From assembly GCA_902624655.1 (NCBI GenBank), contig CACNYJ010000002.1, forward strand, positions 172,814-236,813: a stretch of 64,000 nt of DNA, in the 5' to 3' direction. Both the position numbers and the translations under genes were made by a program. Each line of letters starts with the position of its first letter. The stretch's first letter is position 1. Under the pieces are notes generated by a model. The model made no database searches, was not told the DNA's origin, and saw nothing but the letters and a program-made list of their open reading frames with translations. This DNA is from an uncultured Thiothrix sp. (GTDB lineage Bacteria; Pseudomonadota; Gammaproteobacteria; Poriferisulfidales; GCA-002705445). Positions 20,373 through 29,921 of the stretch are shown here, piece by piece.

Positions 20373-21435
20373 ACCCATAAAATTTTTTAAAAATAAGTAT
20401 ACTAATAATTAATAATATTATAAGCGGTAAGAATGCTCCCAGTAGAGGCGGTATATCTATGATGAGTGAAAGGTTATTCATTGTTTGATTAAACAAAAAT
20501 AATCCTACACCAAGCAAGATTCCTACAAATACTCTTTGTCCATAACTTGCAGATCTTATATTTGAATGAACAAATGGAGTTGTTAATAGAAACATTATCA
20601 AACATGATAAGGGTATAGAAAATTTCGACCAAAATGCTAACTCGTACATTTTTGCTTCCATCGAATTATTTTTAAGATAGTCAATATATTGATTTAACTG
20701 AAATAGAGTCATTTGATTAGGCTTAACAACCATAATGTCAAATAAATCTAAATCAAAAAATTCTTCAAAGGTTGTAATTTCCATTGATGTGACCTTTACA
20801 TCCTTACCTTCAAAACTTGTAGAAGTAATATTTTTCATTATCCATCTATTGTCTTGATAAGAACCCTCTTCGGCATATATAGACTCCATAAGCTGCTGTT
20901 TACTATTGAACCTATAAAGAGAAACTTCCTCTATAATTTTATCTGGGAATACTTTTGCTATATGAATAAAACTATCTTTACTTTTTATCCATATACCATC
21001 AGTATTTTTCATGCTCAACCTATTTGATTGACTTAAATTTTTCACTTCATTTGCTAATTGTTGTCCTTTAGGAGCAATAAATTCTCCAATTAAAAAAGTA
21101 ACGAGCATAATTAGTAATCCTGCCCGAAGAGATATAAAGATTATTTTTGAGAAAGATATACCGCTAGATTTTACTGCATTTAATTCACTTGTACTTGACA
21201 ATTTACTTAACCCAATCAAGCTCCCCATAAGAGTTGCTATTGGAAACACTTCGTATATATTTTGAGGTATGTTCAGCAATACATACAAGAAAGCAAGGGA
21301 TAGAGAATACTCTGCGTCAACTTTTTTTAACTCATCTACAAGATCTAATAAGCCAACAACTACAATTAAAATCCCCAAAATAGTAAATATTGATATTAGG
21401 ATTTGCTTTGCAATATATTTATCTAATATTTTCAT
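20341..21435 (-). CDS. lptG: LPS export ABC transporter permease LptG
   Basis: Inner-membrane permease which, with LptF and LptB2, extracts lipopolysaccharide and drives it to the outer membrane. 364 residues (YjgP/YjgQ family): an N-terminal helix after LDKYIAKQIL, helices around residues 50-130, a periplasmic beta-jellyroll at about 135-265, and three C-terminal helices. The start overlaps the lptF stop by 4 bp. Its presence indicates a Gram-negative envelope with LPS. Confidence 0.9.
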   Translation of the reverse strand: MKILDKYIAKQILISIFTILGILIVVVGLLDLVDELKKVDAEYSLSLAFLYVLLNIPQNIYEVFPIATLMGSLIGLSKLSSTSELNAVKSSGISFSKIIFISLRAGLLIMLVTFLIGEFIAPKGQQLANEVKNLSQSNRLSMKNTDGIWIKSKDSFIHIAKVFPDKIIEEVSLYRFNSKQQLMESIYAEEGSYQDNRWIMKNITSTSFEGKDVKVTSMEITTFEEFFDLDLFDIMVVKPNQMTLFQLNQYIDYLKNNSMEAKMYELAFWSKFSIPLSCLIMFLLTTPFVHSNIRSASYGQRVFVGILLGVGLFLFNQTMNNLSLIIDIPPLLGAFLPLIILLIISILIFKKFYGFKLSPSMFSK

Positions 21436-22763
21436 TTTCTATTTACCATGTTCTTAAAATGATTTTTTATTTGAGTAAAACTATAAATTTGGTCTCTTTT
21501 GTTTAAATATAAGGTATAACAAATGAACAATGCCAGAATATGCACCCACCAAGTACCAAAAAGAGTGAAATAGAAAGATTCTTTCTGGATGCCATTTACT
21601 GAAACAATTATAAAATTGGAGTAAAGAAAATAAACTATAATTGCATAAAGAATATTAGAGTACTTGTTCTGTCTCGGGGCAACGTCTCCAAAAATAAATG
21701 CAAAAAGAATTAATACTATGACCGAAAGTGGAGCAAATAAACGCCATTGAATCTCTGCGCTAGCTAATGGTTCGTTTTCATCAATAAAAAGCTCGTATAT
21801 ACTTTTCATTCTGTAATTAAGAGAGAAATCAGGTGTTGTATTTAATAACTTAACTTCATGCAAATCATACTTCATGACCTGAAAATTTCCCGTTCCAGGA
21901 GTCCCAGTGTATCTCTGCCCGTTTTTCAAAATTAACCTCCTAACCCCATCTTCTAAAAACTCGTCGCCCTCTTCTGCTGTCTCAATAGAAATTTTGTTGT
22001 TTTCGGAGCTTTTTATGAATATTCTTTTTGAAACGTCATTTTCAAGTTCTTCAACAAAAATTATCCAGTTTTTATCTTTCATTTGAATAAACTTTCCAGG
22101 TGATGTGAGGCCAATCTCAGATGTTGCTGCAGCTTCAATTTTTGTTTTTTGAATTTCTGTTATTAAATGTGGTGATACAAAAATATTTAGAAAAAAAATA
22201 ATCAAAAAAGAAGGTATCGTAATTGTGTAAAAAAATTTTGTGAAAATGGTTTGAAAGTTTCCTGAAGATTTTAATGCGCTAATTTCACTATCTCGATATA
22301 ATTTTGATAAGGATACAATTAAGGAGATCATTATTGCAAAAGGTAATAGCAATATTATAGATTTAGATGTACTTAAAAATAAAATATTAAAAATCATATC
22401 TATATCAAACCTACCGTCTACAACGTATTGAAGAAGCCTTACAAATAATCTTCCAACTATTACTAAAATTAAAACAAAAAACACAGATAAGAAAATATAT
22501 ATAAAATTCTTAAGCAAATATTTATCTATTATTGAAAGAATATGTAATTTTTTTAAAATTTCTTTTTGTTTTTCAAATCGCGAGTAAAAATCTTTTTTAT
22601 TTATTTTAATGGTATTAAAAGACAAATTTTTAACATAGCTATTTTGTTTTTGTTCAAGAGCAGATATAATCTTATTACTGAGGTGGTTTAATTTAAATTT
22701 GAACAAATTGTAAATATCTAACCATTTTTTTATATTTTTGGTATATTTAGAACTATTTTTCAT
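21432..22763 (-). CDS. lptF: LPS export ABC transporter permease LptF, with N-terminal extension
   Basis: Partner of LptG in the LptB2FG exporter. 443 residues from ATG 22763 (an in-frame TTG at 22769 adds two). The canonical start region (IIDKYLLKNFIYIF) appears only at about residue 78; before it lies a basic, partly amphipathic stretch of about 77 residues that I do not recognise. No ATG, GTG or TTG is available close to the canonical start, so the extension seems to be translated. The core has six helices and a periplasmic domain at about residues 210-340. The start is only about 27 bp from the divergent pepA start. Confidence 0.88.
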   Translation of the reverse strand: MKNSSKYTKNIKKWLDIYNLFKFKLNHLSNKIISALEQKQNSYVKNLSFNTIKINKKDFYSRFEKQKEILKKLHILSIIDKYLLKNFIYIFLSVFFVLILVIVGRLFVRLLQYVVDGRFDIDMIFNILFLSTSKSIILLLPFAIMISLIVSLSKLYRDSEISALKSSGNFQTIFTKFFYTITIPSFLIIFFLNIFVSPHLITEIQKTKIEAAATSEIGLTSPGKFIQMKDKNWIIFVEELENDVSKRIFIKSSENNKISIETAEEGDEFLEDGVRRLILKNGQRYTGTPGTGNFQVMKYDLHEVKLLNTTPDFSLNYRMKSIYELFIDENEPLASAEIQWRLFAPLSVIVLILFAFIFGDVAPRQNKYSNILYAIIVYFLYSNFIIVSVNGIQKESFYFTLFGTWWVHILALFICYTLYLNKRDQIYSFTQIKNHFKNMVNRK

Positions 22764-22790
22764 AATCAATACATGAGGCTTTAAGTAATT

Positions 22791-24290
22791 ATGCAGTACA
22801 ATTTTATTAACAATATAACATCAAAAGAGGTTAAAGGGTCAGCTATATTCGGCATATTTACTGATAAAAGCATAAAAGCTCTCAATAATTCTTTAAAAGC
22901 TCCTGAAGCGAAAAAAATTAAAGATGCGATTAATAAATCTCCATTTGAAGGAAAATTGGGACAAAAGTTAAGTATATACGAAAGTCTTGGAAGTAAGATT
23001 GATAAAGCTATTTTAGTTGGTCTCGGTGACAAAAAAGATTATAACGAAAAAAAATTTATTCAAGCAGTCAACGCATTTTGTAGAATTTGTAAAGAAGAAC
23101 TTTTGGAAAATATCCATTTTGATACAAATTCATTTACTGCAAAAAAAATTGAAATAAATTGGGCTATAAGAAATATATCTATAAAACTAAATGGTATCGA
23201 CTATGTTTATAACGATACTAAATTTAAAACAAAAAACAAAAAAAACTATAAAATAAAAAAAATTAATTTTCTATCTTTTAACGCAACAAATTCAAAGAAA
23301 ATAAAAAAATATTTTCTACAGGGAAAAGCTATTGCAAATGGAATAAAGTGTGCAAAGAATCTTGGCGACCTTCCAAGCAATATTTGTACACCGACATATT
23401 TAGCAAAAACTGCAGCAGATCTTGCAAAGACAAACAAAAAGTTAAGTGTAAAAGTCCATAGTGAAAAAGAAATGAAATCTATGGGAATGAATTGTTTACT
23501 ATCAGTTGGTAATGGAAGTAAAGAGGAGTCTAAATTAATTACAATTAAGTATAACGGCTCAGCAAAAAATGAGAAACCTATAGTATTTGTGGGCAAAGGA
23601 ATAACCTTTGATACTGGAGGAATATCTATTAAACCAAGTAATGGAATGGATGAAATGAAATATGATATGTGTGGTGCAGCTAGTGTAATAGGAACAATGA
23701 ATGCTATAAGTGAATTAAATCTTAAAACCAATGTAATTGGTGTAATTGCTGCTGCAGAAAATATGCCAAGTGGTACTGCGACAAATCCTGGTGATGTTGT
23801 GACGACAATGTCGAAACAAACTGTTGAAATTCTAAATACAGATGCCGAGGGAAGATTAGTGTTATGTGATGCGTTAACTTATATATCTCGTTTCAAGCCA
23901 AAACATGTTGTAGATATCGCAACTCTTACGGGAGCGGTCCTTGTAGCACTTGGAAAAGTTGCAAGTGGAGTGCTTTCAAACGATGAAAAGCTCACTAAAA
24001 AACTTTTGAATAGCTCAAGAATTAGTCATGACTATATTTGGGAATTACCTCTTTGGGAAGAATTCCAGTCAGAGCTTGATAGTAACTTTGCAGATATAGC
24101 AAATATTGGAAAAAGATATGCTGGCACAATAACTGCCGCTTGCTTTCTATCAAGGTTTACTGAGGATTATAGTTGGGCACATCTTGATATCGCAGGTACC
24201 GCTTGGAATGAGGGATCTGAAAAAGGTGCGACTGGAAGACCTGTTTCACTGTTGACTCACTTTATTCTTGAAAATGCAAAATCTTTATAA
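22791..24290 (+). CDS. pepA: Leucyl aminopeptidase
   Basis: Cytosolic M17 aminopeptidase that removes N-terminal residues from peptides. 499 residues, normal length. The family signature NTDAEGRLVL is near residue 350. Metal and catalytic residues are in VGKGITFDTGGISIKPS near residue 269, the MKYDMCGAA block near residue 290, and DIATLTGA. Divergent from lptF and followed 20 bp later by valS. pepA next to lptF is a conserved alphaproteobacterial and gammaproteobacterial arrangement, but the holC gene often found between pepA and valS is missing here. Confidence 0.96.
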   Translation: MQYNFINNITSKEVKGSAIFGIFTDKSIKALNNSLKAPEAKKIKDAINKSPFEGKLGQKLSIYESLGSKIDKAILVGLGDKKDYNEKKFIQAVNAFCRICKEELLENIHFDTNSFTAKKIEINWAIRNISIKLNGIDYVYNDTKFKTKNKKNYKIKKINFLSFNATNSKKIKKYFLQGKAIANGIKCAKNLGDLPSNICTPTYLAKTAADLAKTNKKLSVKVHSEKEMKSMGMNCLLSVGNGSKEESKLITIKYNGSAKNEKPIVFVGKGITFDTGGISIKPSNGMDEMKYDMCGAASVIGTMNAISELNLKTNVIGVIAAAENMPSGTATNPGDVVTTMSKQTVEILNTDAEGRLVLCDALTYISRFKPKHVVDIATLTGAVLVALGKVASGVLSNDEKLTKKLLNSSRISHDYIWELPLWEEFQSELDSNFADIANIGKRYAGTITAACFLSRFTEDYSWAHLDIAGTAWNEGSEKGATGRPVSLLTHFILENAKSL

Positions 24291-24310
24291 AATAATTACA
24301 ACGTAATTAA

Positions 24311-27052
24311 ATGTCGAACAGCAAATATAATCCTTTAGAAATTGAACAAAAATGGTATAAAGAGTGGGAAAAGAATAAAATTTTTTCACCCAAAGGTGAT
24401 GGTGCTCCATATTGTATTATGATTCCGCCGCCCAATGTAACTGGGACACTTCACATGGGGCATGCATTTCAAGTTACTTTAATGGACATATTATGTAGAT
24501 ACCATAGAATGCTGGGTTACAACACTCTATGGCAAGCTGGGACTGATCACGCAGGTATAGCTACACAAATGGTGGTTGAAAGAAAGCTTACTGCACAAGG
24601 TATATCAAGGACCGATCTCGGAAGAGAAAAATTTATAGATCAAGTTTGGGATTGGAAAAGTCAATCTGGAGATATTATTTCTAAGCAATTAAGAAGAATG
24701 GGCGCTTCTCTTGATTGGGATAGTGAAAGATTTACTCTTGACGAGGGATTATCAGAAGCTGTAAATAAAGTTTTTATTGACTTATATGAAGATGGACTTA
24801 TTTACAAAGGTAAAAGGTTGGTAAATTGGGATCCTGTTTTACAAACCGCTTTATCAGATTTGGAAGTAGTGTCCTCAGAAGAGAATGGAAAACTTTGGTA
24901 TATCAAATATTTTTTAAATGATGACAGTGAAGTTTATCTTGAGATTGCTACAACAAGACCCGAAACTTTATTAGGTGATAGTGCAGTTGCTGTAAATCCA
25001 AATGATAAAAGATATAAAGATTTTATAGGTAAAGAGATAATTGTTCCAATAATTGGCAGAAAAGTCCCAATTATTGGAGATGAATATGTTGATATGGAAT
25101 TTGGAACTGGATGTTTAAAAGTTACGCCTGCGCATGATTTCAATGATTACGAACTTGCGAAGAAACATGATCTCGAAGAAATTAATATTTTCGATCTATC
25201 TGCGAGAATAAAATGCGAACTAAAGGAATTTAATAATCTAGATAGATTTGCTGCAAGAAAGAAAATTATTTCTGAGTTGAAAGAAACTGGCCATTTGATA
25301 AAAGATGAAGAACATAAGTTGATCATCCCTAGAGGTGACAGAAGCCATTCAATTATCGAGCCACTTATGACCGATCAATGGTATGTAAGAGTTAAACCCC
25401 TTGCAGAAGAAGCAATCAATTGTGTTAAAGAAGAAAAAATAAAATTTGTTCCAAAAAACTGGGAGAAAACCTATTTTGAATGGATGAATAATATTCAAGA
25501 CTGGTGCATAAGTAGACAATTATGGTGGGGTCACAGAATACCTGCTTGGTACGATGAGGGAAAAAATATTTATGTTGGCAAAAACGAACATGATGTGCGA
25601 AGAAAATACGATTTAAATGATAATGTTACTTTAACACAAGATGAAGATGTATTAGATACTTGGTTCTCTTCTTCGCTTTGGCCATTTTCAACACTTGGGT
25701 GGCCTAGTGAAACAGAGAGAGTCAAAACTTTTTACCCAACAAGCGTATTAATAACTGGTTTTGATATTATATTTTTTTGGGTAGCTCGAATGATAATGAT
25801 GGGGAAAAAATTTGTTGGAGAGGTTCCTTTCAAAGAGATATATGTTCATGGATTAGTGAGAGATTCATCTGGAAATAAAATGTCGAAATCGAAAGGTAAT
25901 ATTATAGATCCAATTGACTTAATTGATGGAATTGATTTAGATGATTTGATTGCAAAAAGAGCTTCGGATTTAATGCAGCCAGAAATGGCAAAAAAAATTG
26001 AGTCAAATACAAAAAAAGATTATCCGAACGGTATAGATTCTTACGGTACAGACGCCTTACGATTTACCTTCGCGTCACTAGCAAGTAATGGACGAGATAT
26101 AAATTTTGATCTAAAACGCGTGGAGGGATATAAAAACTTCTGTAACAAAATATGGAATGCTGCGAGATTTGTGAGTATGCAAGGTAGTTTCTCCTCTGGC
26201 GAAATCAATATTGATGACCTTAATGATGAAGATTTATGGATCAGAGATAAATTTGCAAGTTTAATCGATAGTACTAAACAAAGTTATAAAAACTATCGAT
26301 TTGATTACGCTTCAAAAAATATATACTCTTTTGTATGGCAAGATTATTGTAGTTGGTATATTGAAATCTCTAAATCTAATATTAATAACAAAGATTTATC
26401 ACAAAAAACTAAGCAAGTTATTGTAATGAATCTAAGAGAAGTTTTAAAAAATATATTATTGTTACTACACCCTATAATGCCATTTATCACTGAGGAAATT
26501 TATAAAGAAGTTTTTAGCGAAGGGAAATTTCTTCAAGATAATGATTTTCCTGATTCTAAAAAATTTAGTTCTTCAAAAGAATTGCATGATATTAATTGGA
26601 TGATCGATGTTGTTTCTGAGATTAGAAAAACAAGATCAGAGATTGGGGTACAACCAAACAAAAACATCGATATTTTCGTGAATGGAGAAACTGAAAAAGA
26701 CAAAATTTATTTTAAGAAAATGTCATATTTAATTATGAGCCTAGCAAAAATTAATAATATTTATACTGATAAAAAAATTGATACGGATAATTTTCATACC
26801 TGTGTTTCAAATAATCTTAAACTATTAATTCCATCTTCAGATATTATTGATATAGCATCAGAAGTTAATCGTTTATCAAAAGAAGAACTGAAATTAACTG
26901 GCCAATATGAGACTATTCAAACTAGACTTCGTAATAAGAACTTTATAGATAATGCCCCCGGTCATGTTGTAGTTGCTGATGAGCAAAAAATTAAAGAGTT
27001 AAGCGCAAAGATTGAAAAAATAAAAGAACAATTAAAAAATTATTCAAACTAA
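24311..27052 (+). CDS. valS: Valyl-tRNA synthetase
   Basis: Class I synthetase that charges tRNA-Val. 913 residues. The HIGH motif is read as HMGH in PPPNVTGTLHMGHAF near residue 45, and the KMSKS motif as NKMSKSKGN near residue 525. The editing domain includes TTRPETLLGDSAVAV near residue 215, and the C-terminus is a charged coiled coil with LSAKIEKIKEQL. It ends 9 bp before the stop of the convergent P-loop gene. Confidence 0.97.
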   Translation: MSNSKYNPLEIEQKWYKEWEKNKIFSPKGDGAPYCIMIPPPNVTGTLHMGHAFQVTLMDILCRYHRMLGYNTLWQAGTDHAGIATQMVVERKLTAQGISRTDLGREKFIDQVWDWKSQSGDIISKQLRRMGASLDWDSERFTLDEGLSEAVNKVFIDLYEDGLIYKGKRLVNWDPVLQTALSDLEVVSSEENGKLWYIKYFLNDDSEVYLEIATTRPETLLGDSAVAVNPNDKRYKDFIGKEIIVPIIGRKVPIIGDEYVDMEFGTGCLKVTPAHDFNDYELAKKHDLEEINIFDLSARIKCELKEFNNLDRFAARKKIISELKETGHLIKDEEHKLIIPRGDRSHSIIEPLMTDQWYVRVKPLAEEAINCVKEEKIKFVPKNWEKTYFEWMNNIQDWCISRQLWWGHRIPAWYDEGKNIYVGKNEHDVRRKYDLNDNVTLTQDEDVLDTWFSSSLWPFSTLGWPSETERVKTFYPTSVLITGFDIIFFWVARMIMMGKKFVGEVPFKEIYVHGLVRDSSGNKMSKSKGNIIDPIDLIDGIDLDDLIAKRASDLMQPEMAKKIESNTKKDYPNGIDSYGTDALRFTFASLASNGRDINFDLKRVEGYKNFCNKIWNAARFVSMQGSFSSGEINIDDLNDEDLWIRDKFASLIDSTKQSYKNYRFDYASKNIYSFVWQDYCSWYIEISKSNINNKDLSQKTKQVIVMNLREVLKNILLLLHPIMPFITEEIYKEVFSEGKFLQDNDFPDSKKFSSSKELHDINWMIDVVSEIRKTRSEIGVQPNKNIDIFVNGETEKDKIYFKKMSYLIMSLAKINNIYTDKKIDTDNFHTCVSNNLKLLIPSSDIIDIASEVNRLSKEELKLTGQYETIQTRLRNKNFIDNAPGHVVVADEQKIKELSAKIEKIKEQLKNYSN

Positions 27053-27061
27053 AAATTTTTG

Positions 27062-28966
27062 CTAGGCGATATTCATATTTAAAATGCCTTCCATTTTTTC
27101 TGATGTTTCAGATTTTCCAGTTCTGCTATCACCGATTATTGCTACGGTGACATCAACTTCGCTTGGATTATTTCCTAATCTATTTCTTTTTTTAATAGCG
27201 AATTCTTTAATTGAAACTATTAGAGACTCTGCAAGTCTAGTTGGCCCTTCCTGTTCTATTTCTTCTCTGTTTTTAAATTCGCATGACAGAACATCATCAT
27301 CAGTATTTCCTTCATAAACTCCAGCCATTAGCATGCTGTATGCTACTCCAATCTCCATCTCACCCTTACTGACTAATTTCTCAATAATTGAAACAAGTTC
27401 TTCTTCAGTATTGGTATATTTCTCGTAAAGTTCTTCATGTAAAATTTTTCCATCATTATCTTTAAGTAATGGAAAAGGGTTTGCCCAGTAACTTATTTCG
27501 GTCCCACCTCTTCCAGTTTGTGTGCTTCCAGCTGCACATCTCCTTCCATCATGGAAATGTTTCATAGCAATATCTACTGACATACTAGTATCAACCATTG
27601 TCTCCCCAGGTTTCTTTAAATCGTAATTATTAATATACAGTAATAAATCTAAGTCACTTCCAGTTGATACTTCATTTTCTTCGGCAACAGGAACTATTTG
27701 TCTTGCATTTGTTCCTGCGGAGGCATTGTATCCTATCTCTCTTCCTATTAGCTGCATTTTGGCCTGCTCACTAAAACCATCTAAACATGCAAATGCTCCA
27801 ATCTCTGTGCCAAAAAATTTTAATCTAACAACATTATCTTCTCCTTTGTGAAATTCTGCCTTTCCCATATCATCAGCCTTAATAAAAATTTCTGATATGA
27901 ATGGCTCTGCAGTTTCATAGTCAAAACCAACAACATATCTATTGCAGCCACAATGAAGAGGAAAGTCACCTTTTAATATCGCCAACACATTATGGAGGGT
28001 TAGTATTGGTTTTTTACAATAACCAAAATAACCATATTCAGGATACTGAGGCACCATTCCAATTAATAAATCATTTTCCTTATCGTTATAAAATCCTAAA
28101 TCTTCTTTTGGTGCTCCTGGATACCCGAAAAAGAAAATACCATCAGGTTTTTTATTCACAAAACTTTGATCAATTTTATAAAATGGAAATAAATTGAGAA
28201 GCCCAGGTTCCATTTCTATGCAACCTCTTGATTTATGTATATAAGCTATAATCAACCATTTCCCAACACTTAGAGGCACGGCTACCCAGTCTTCAGGTTC
28301 AAAAATATCTAAATTTAATGGATTATGGTTAAGTTCATAAAAAGGGAAAGCTCTTTTATTTACCGAAGTATCATAATGAACTCCAGTTTTTATATCAGCT
28401 GTAACAGTTAAATTTGTATGTGCTAGCTTTGCGTAAGAGGATGGAATATTCCCATAATGTCCGGATATTTCAGCAGCTGTGACATTTGGGGAGGCATCAT
28501 GCGACCTTGACACACCATGACCCAAGCCAACTTTATCAAGAAGCTTTCTTCTAGTTGAAACTATCAAAGCAGATAGATTTTCAGCTTTTTGAGAAATTTT
28601 TGTTTTTATAGAATTTTGTGACTCAGATGAACTTGTTACAACTTCGTTGTGCATACGCACGAGTCTTGAAAAGCTTTTTTTTCTATAGTGATGGTAGCAA
28701 CCGTCAAGAAATCTAACAATCGCTCTATCTCTTTCAAGCTCGGCTCCATTAGAATCCCTTTCAAGAATTTGAAGAATATCTCTTAAAGTTAGATTTGCTA
28801 TCAAATCCATCTTTTGTTTTGCTTCTTGAGAATGTTTCTCGCCTTTTTTTTCTAGATCTTCAAGAAATTCTTTTTTATATATTTTTAAGTATCTTGCAAA
28901 AGCATAACTTCTTAATAGTTGCTCTGACGAGACGCAACCGTCTTTTATTTCAAGTATTGATTCCAC
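27062..28966 (-). CDS. Unrecognised 634-residue protein ending in a P-loop
   Basis: I do not recognise this family. It starts with GTG at 28966 after a strong GAGGGG ribosome site. Residues 1-150 are helical and charged. The middle has conserved-looking blocks: a GCIEMEPGLLNLFPFYK region near residue 240, GDFPLHCGCNRYVVGFD near 335, and DGRRCAAGSTQTGRGGTEISYWANPF near 488. A Walker A motif, GDSRTGKS, is at residues 612-619, only about 15 residues from the end, so no Walker B can follow. The PLHCGCN and AGSTQTGRGGTE blocks faintly recall phosphoenolpyruvate carboxykinase (MHCSAN, AGTE), but the order differs and this is speculative. It is transcribed alone, convergent with valS. Confidence 0.6.
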   Translation of the reverse strand: MESILEIKDGCVSSEQLLRSYAFARYLKIYKKEFLEDLEKKGEKHSQEAKQKMDLIANLTLRDILQILERDSNGAELERDRAIVRFLDGCYHHYRKKSFSRLVRMHNEVVTSSSESQNSIKTKISQKAENLSALIVSTRRKLLDKVGLGHGVSRSHDASPNVTAAEISGHYGNIPSSYAKLAHTNLTVTADIKTGVHYDTSVNKRAFPFYELNHNPLNLDIFEPEDWVAVPLSVGKWLIIAYIHKSRGCIEMEPGLLNLFPFYKIDQSFVNKKPDGIFFFGYPGAPKEDLGFYNDKENDLLIGMVPQYPEYGYFGYCKKPILTLHNVLAILKGDFPLHCGCNRYVVGFDYETAEPFISEIFIKADDMGKAEFHKGEDNVVRLKFFGTEIGAFACLDGFSEQAKMQLIGREIGYNASAGTNARQIVPVAEENEVSTGSDLDLLLYINNYDLKKPGETMVDTSMSVDIAMKHFHDGRRCAAGSTQTGRGGTEISYWANPFPLLKDNDGKILHEELYEKYTNTEEELVSIIEKLVSKGEMEIGVAYSMLMAGVYEGNTDDDVLSCEFKNREEIEQEGPTRLAESLIVSIKEFAIKKRNRLGNNPSEVDVTVAIIGDSRTGKSETSEKMEGILNMNIA

Positions 28967-29051
28967 TCTTCAATCCCCTCTATTTATGTTTATTTTTATT
29001 CATCCATAAATAGCTAGATCATCCTGAAACGTTTTATAACTTATACATAAA

Positions 29052-29918
29052 GTGATAAGCTTTTATATTGATCATCTTAGCAAATATGTACAAAATATTA
29101 ATATTGAATTTATGAATCAAATGATAAAAAAAATTTATCCAAATGGTAAAAAGACTGCTATTAAAGCTGAAACCATGTATTTACAGCCTTTATTATCTAA
29201 TATTAAAACGTCCAAAAAGCCATTTTATTACGCTAATTTTCTATCGAGTCTGGACGGTAGAATAGCAACACAAAATAAAAAATTTTCAAATTTATTGACC
29301 CCTGAGGCCATAAAAAGTGACATTGACTATAATTTATTTTGTCAATTACACGCTCAAGCAGACTGTTTAGTAACAAACACGAATTATGTTAATGGCCTTA
29401 ACCAGGGCTACTACGGGGATATATTATCTCTAAAAAATCAGGAATTGATGAATTGGAGAAAAACAAAGAAACTTAGCGGACAAAAGATAATTATCTTAAG
29501 TAACAGCCTTAATTTTAAAATATCGGAAAAAATTGAAAAATATAAAAAATCTATTACGATTCTTACTACTTGTAATAGCACAAGAAAAATTGAATATTTT
29601 AAAAAAAATGGTTGCAAGTTAAAAAGAACTCGAGGAAAAGATATCACACCGGCATTTTTGAATAAGCATATTATAAAAGAAAACCTAAGATCAGTATATT
29701 TTATCGCCGGACCAAAAATAGTTGAACAAATGATATCTAAAAAACTTCTGGATAGATTATACTATAGTACAAATTTAAAAATGGTCGGAACAAACAAATA
29801 TGATACACTTATAAGAGGTGAATTTTTGAACAAATGCGTTAATATTTATCTCAAGGAAATGTTTATCCATACTAAAGGGAATGAAGTACAAAATATATTT
29901 CAAATATATAATTTTTAA
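29052..29918 (+). CDS. RibD C-terminal-domain reductase (dihydrofolate-reductase-like fold)
   Basis: 288 residues. From about residue 57 it matches the RibD_C/pyrimidine-reductase family: YYANFLSSLDGRIATQ (the usual SLDGRIA motif), the DCLVTNTNYVN block and the FIAGPKIVEQMISKKLLDRLYYS block (nucleotide-binding GP). The deaminase half of RibD is absent, so it may reduce a riboflavin or pterin-type substrate, but the substrate is unknown. It starts at GTG 29052; an ATG at 29112 would shorten an unassigned N-terminal stretch. It is followed 3 bp later by sohB and probably shares its mRNA. Confidence 0.72.
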   Translation: MISFYIDHLSKYVQNINIEFMNQMIKKIYPNGKKTAIKAETMYLQPLLSNIKTSKKPFYYANFLSSLDGRIATQNKKFSNLLTPEAIKSDIDYNLFCQLHAQADCLVTNTNYVNGLNQGYYGDILSLKNQELMNWRKTKKLSGQKIIILSNSLNFKISEKIEKYKKSITILTTCNSTRKIEYFKKNGCKLKRTRGKDITPAFLNKHIIKENLRSVYFIAGPKIVEQMISKKLLDRLYYSTNLKMVGTNKYDTLIRGEFLNKCVNIYLKEMFIHTKGNEVQNIFQIYNF

Positions 29919-29921
29919 AAA

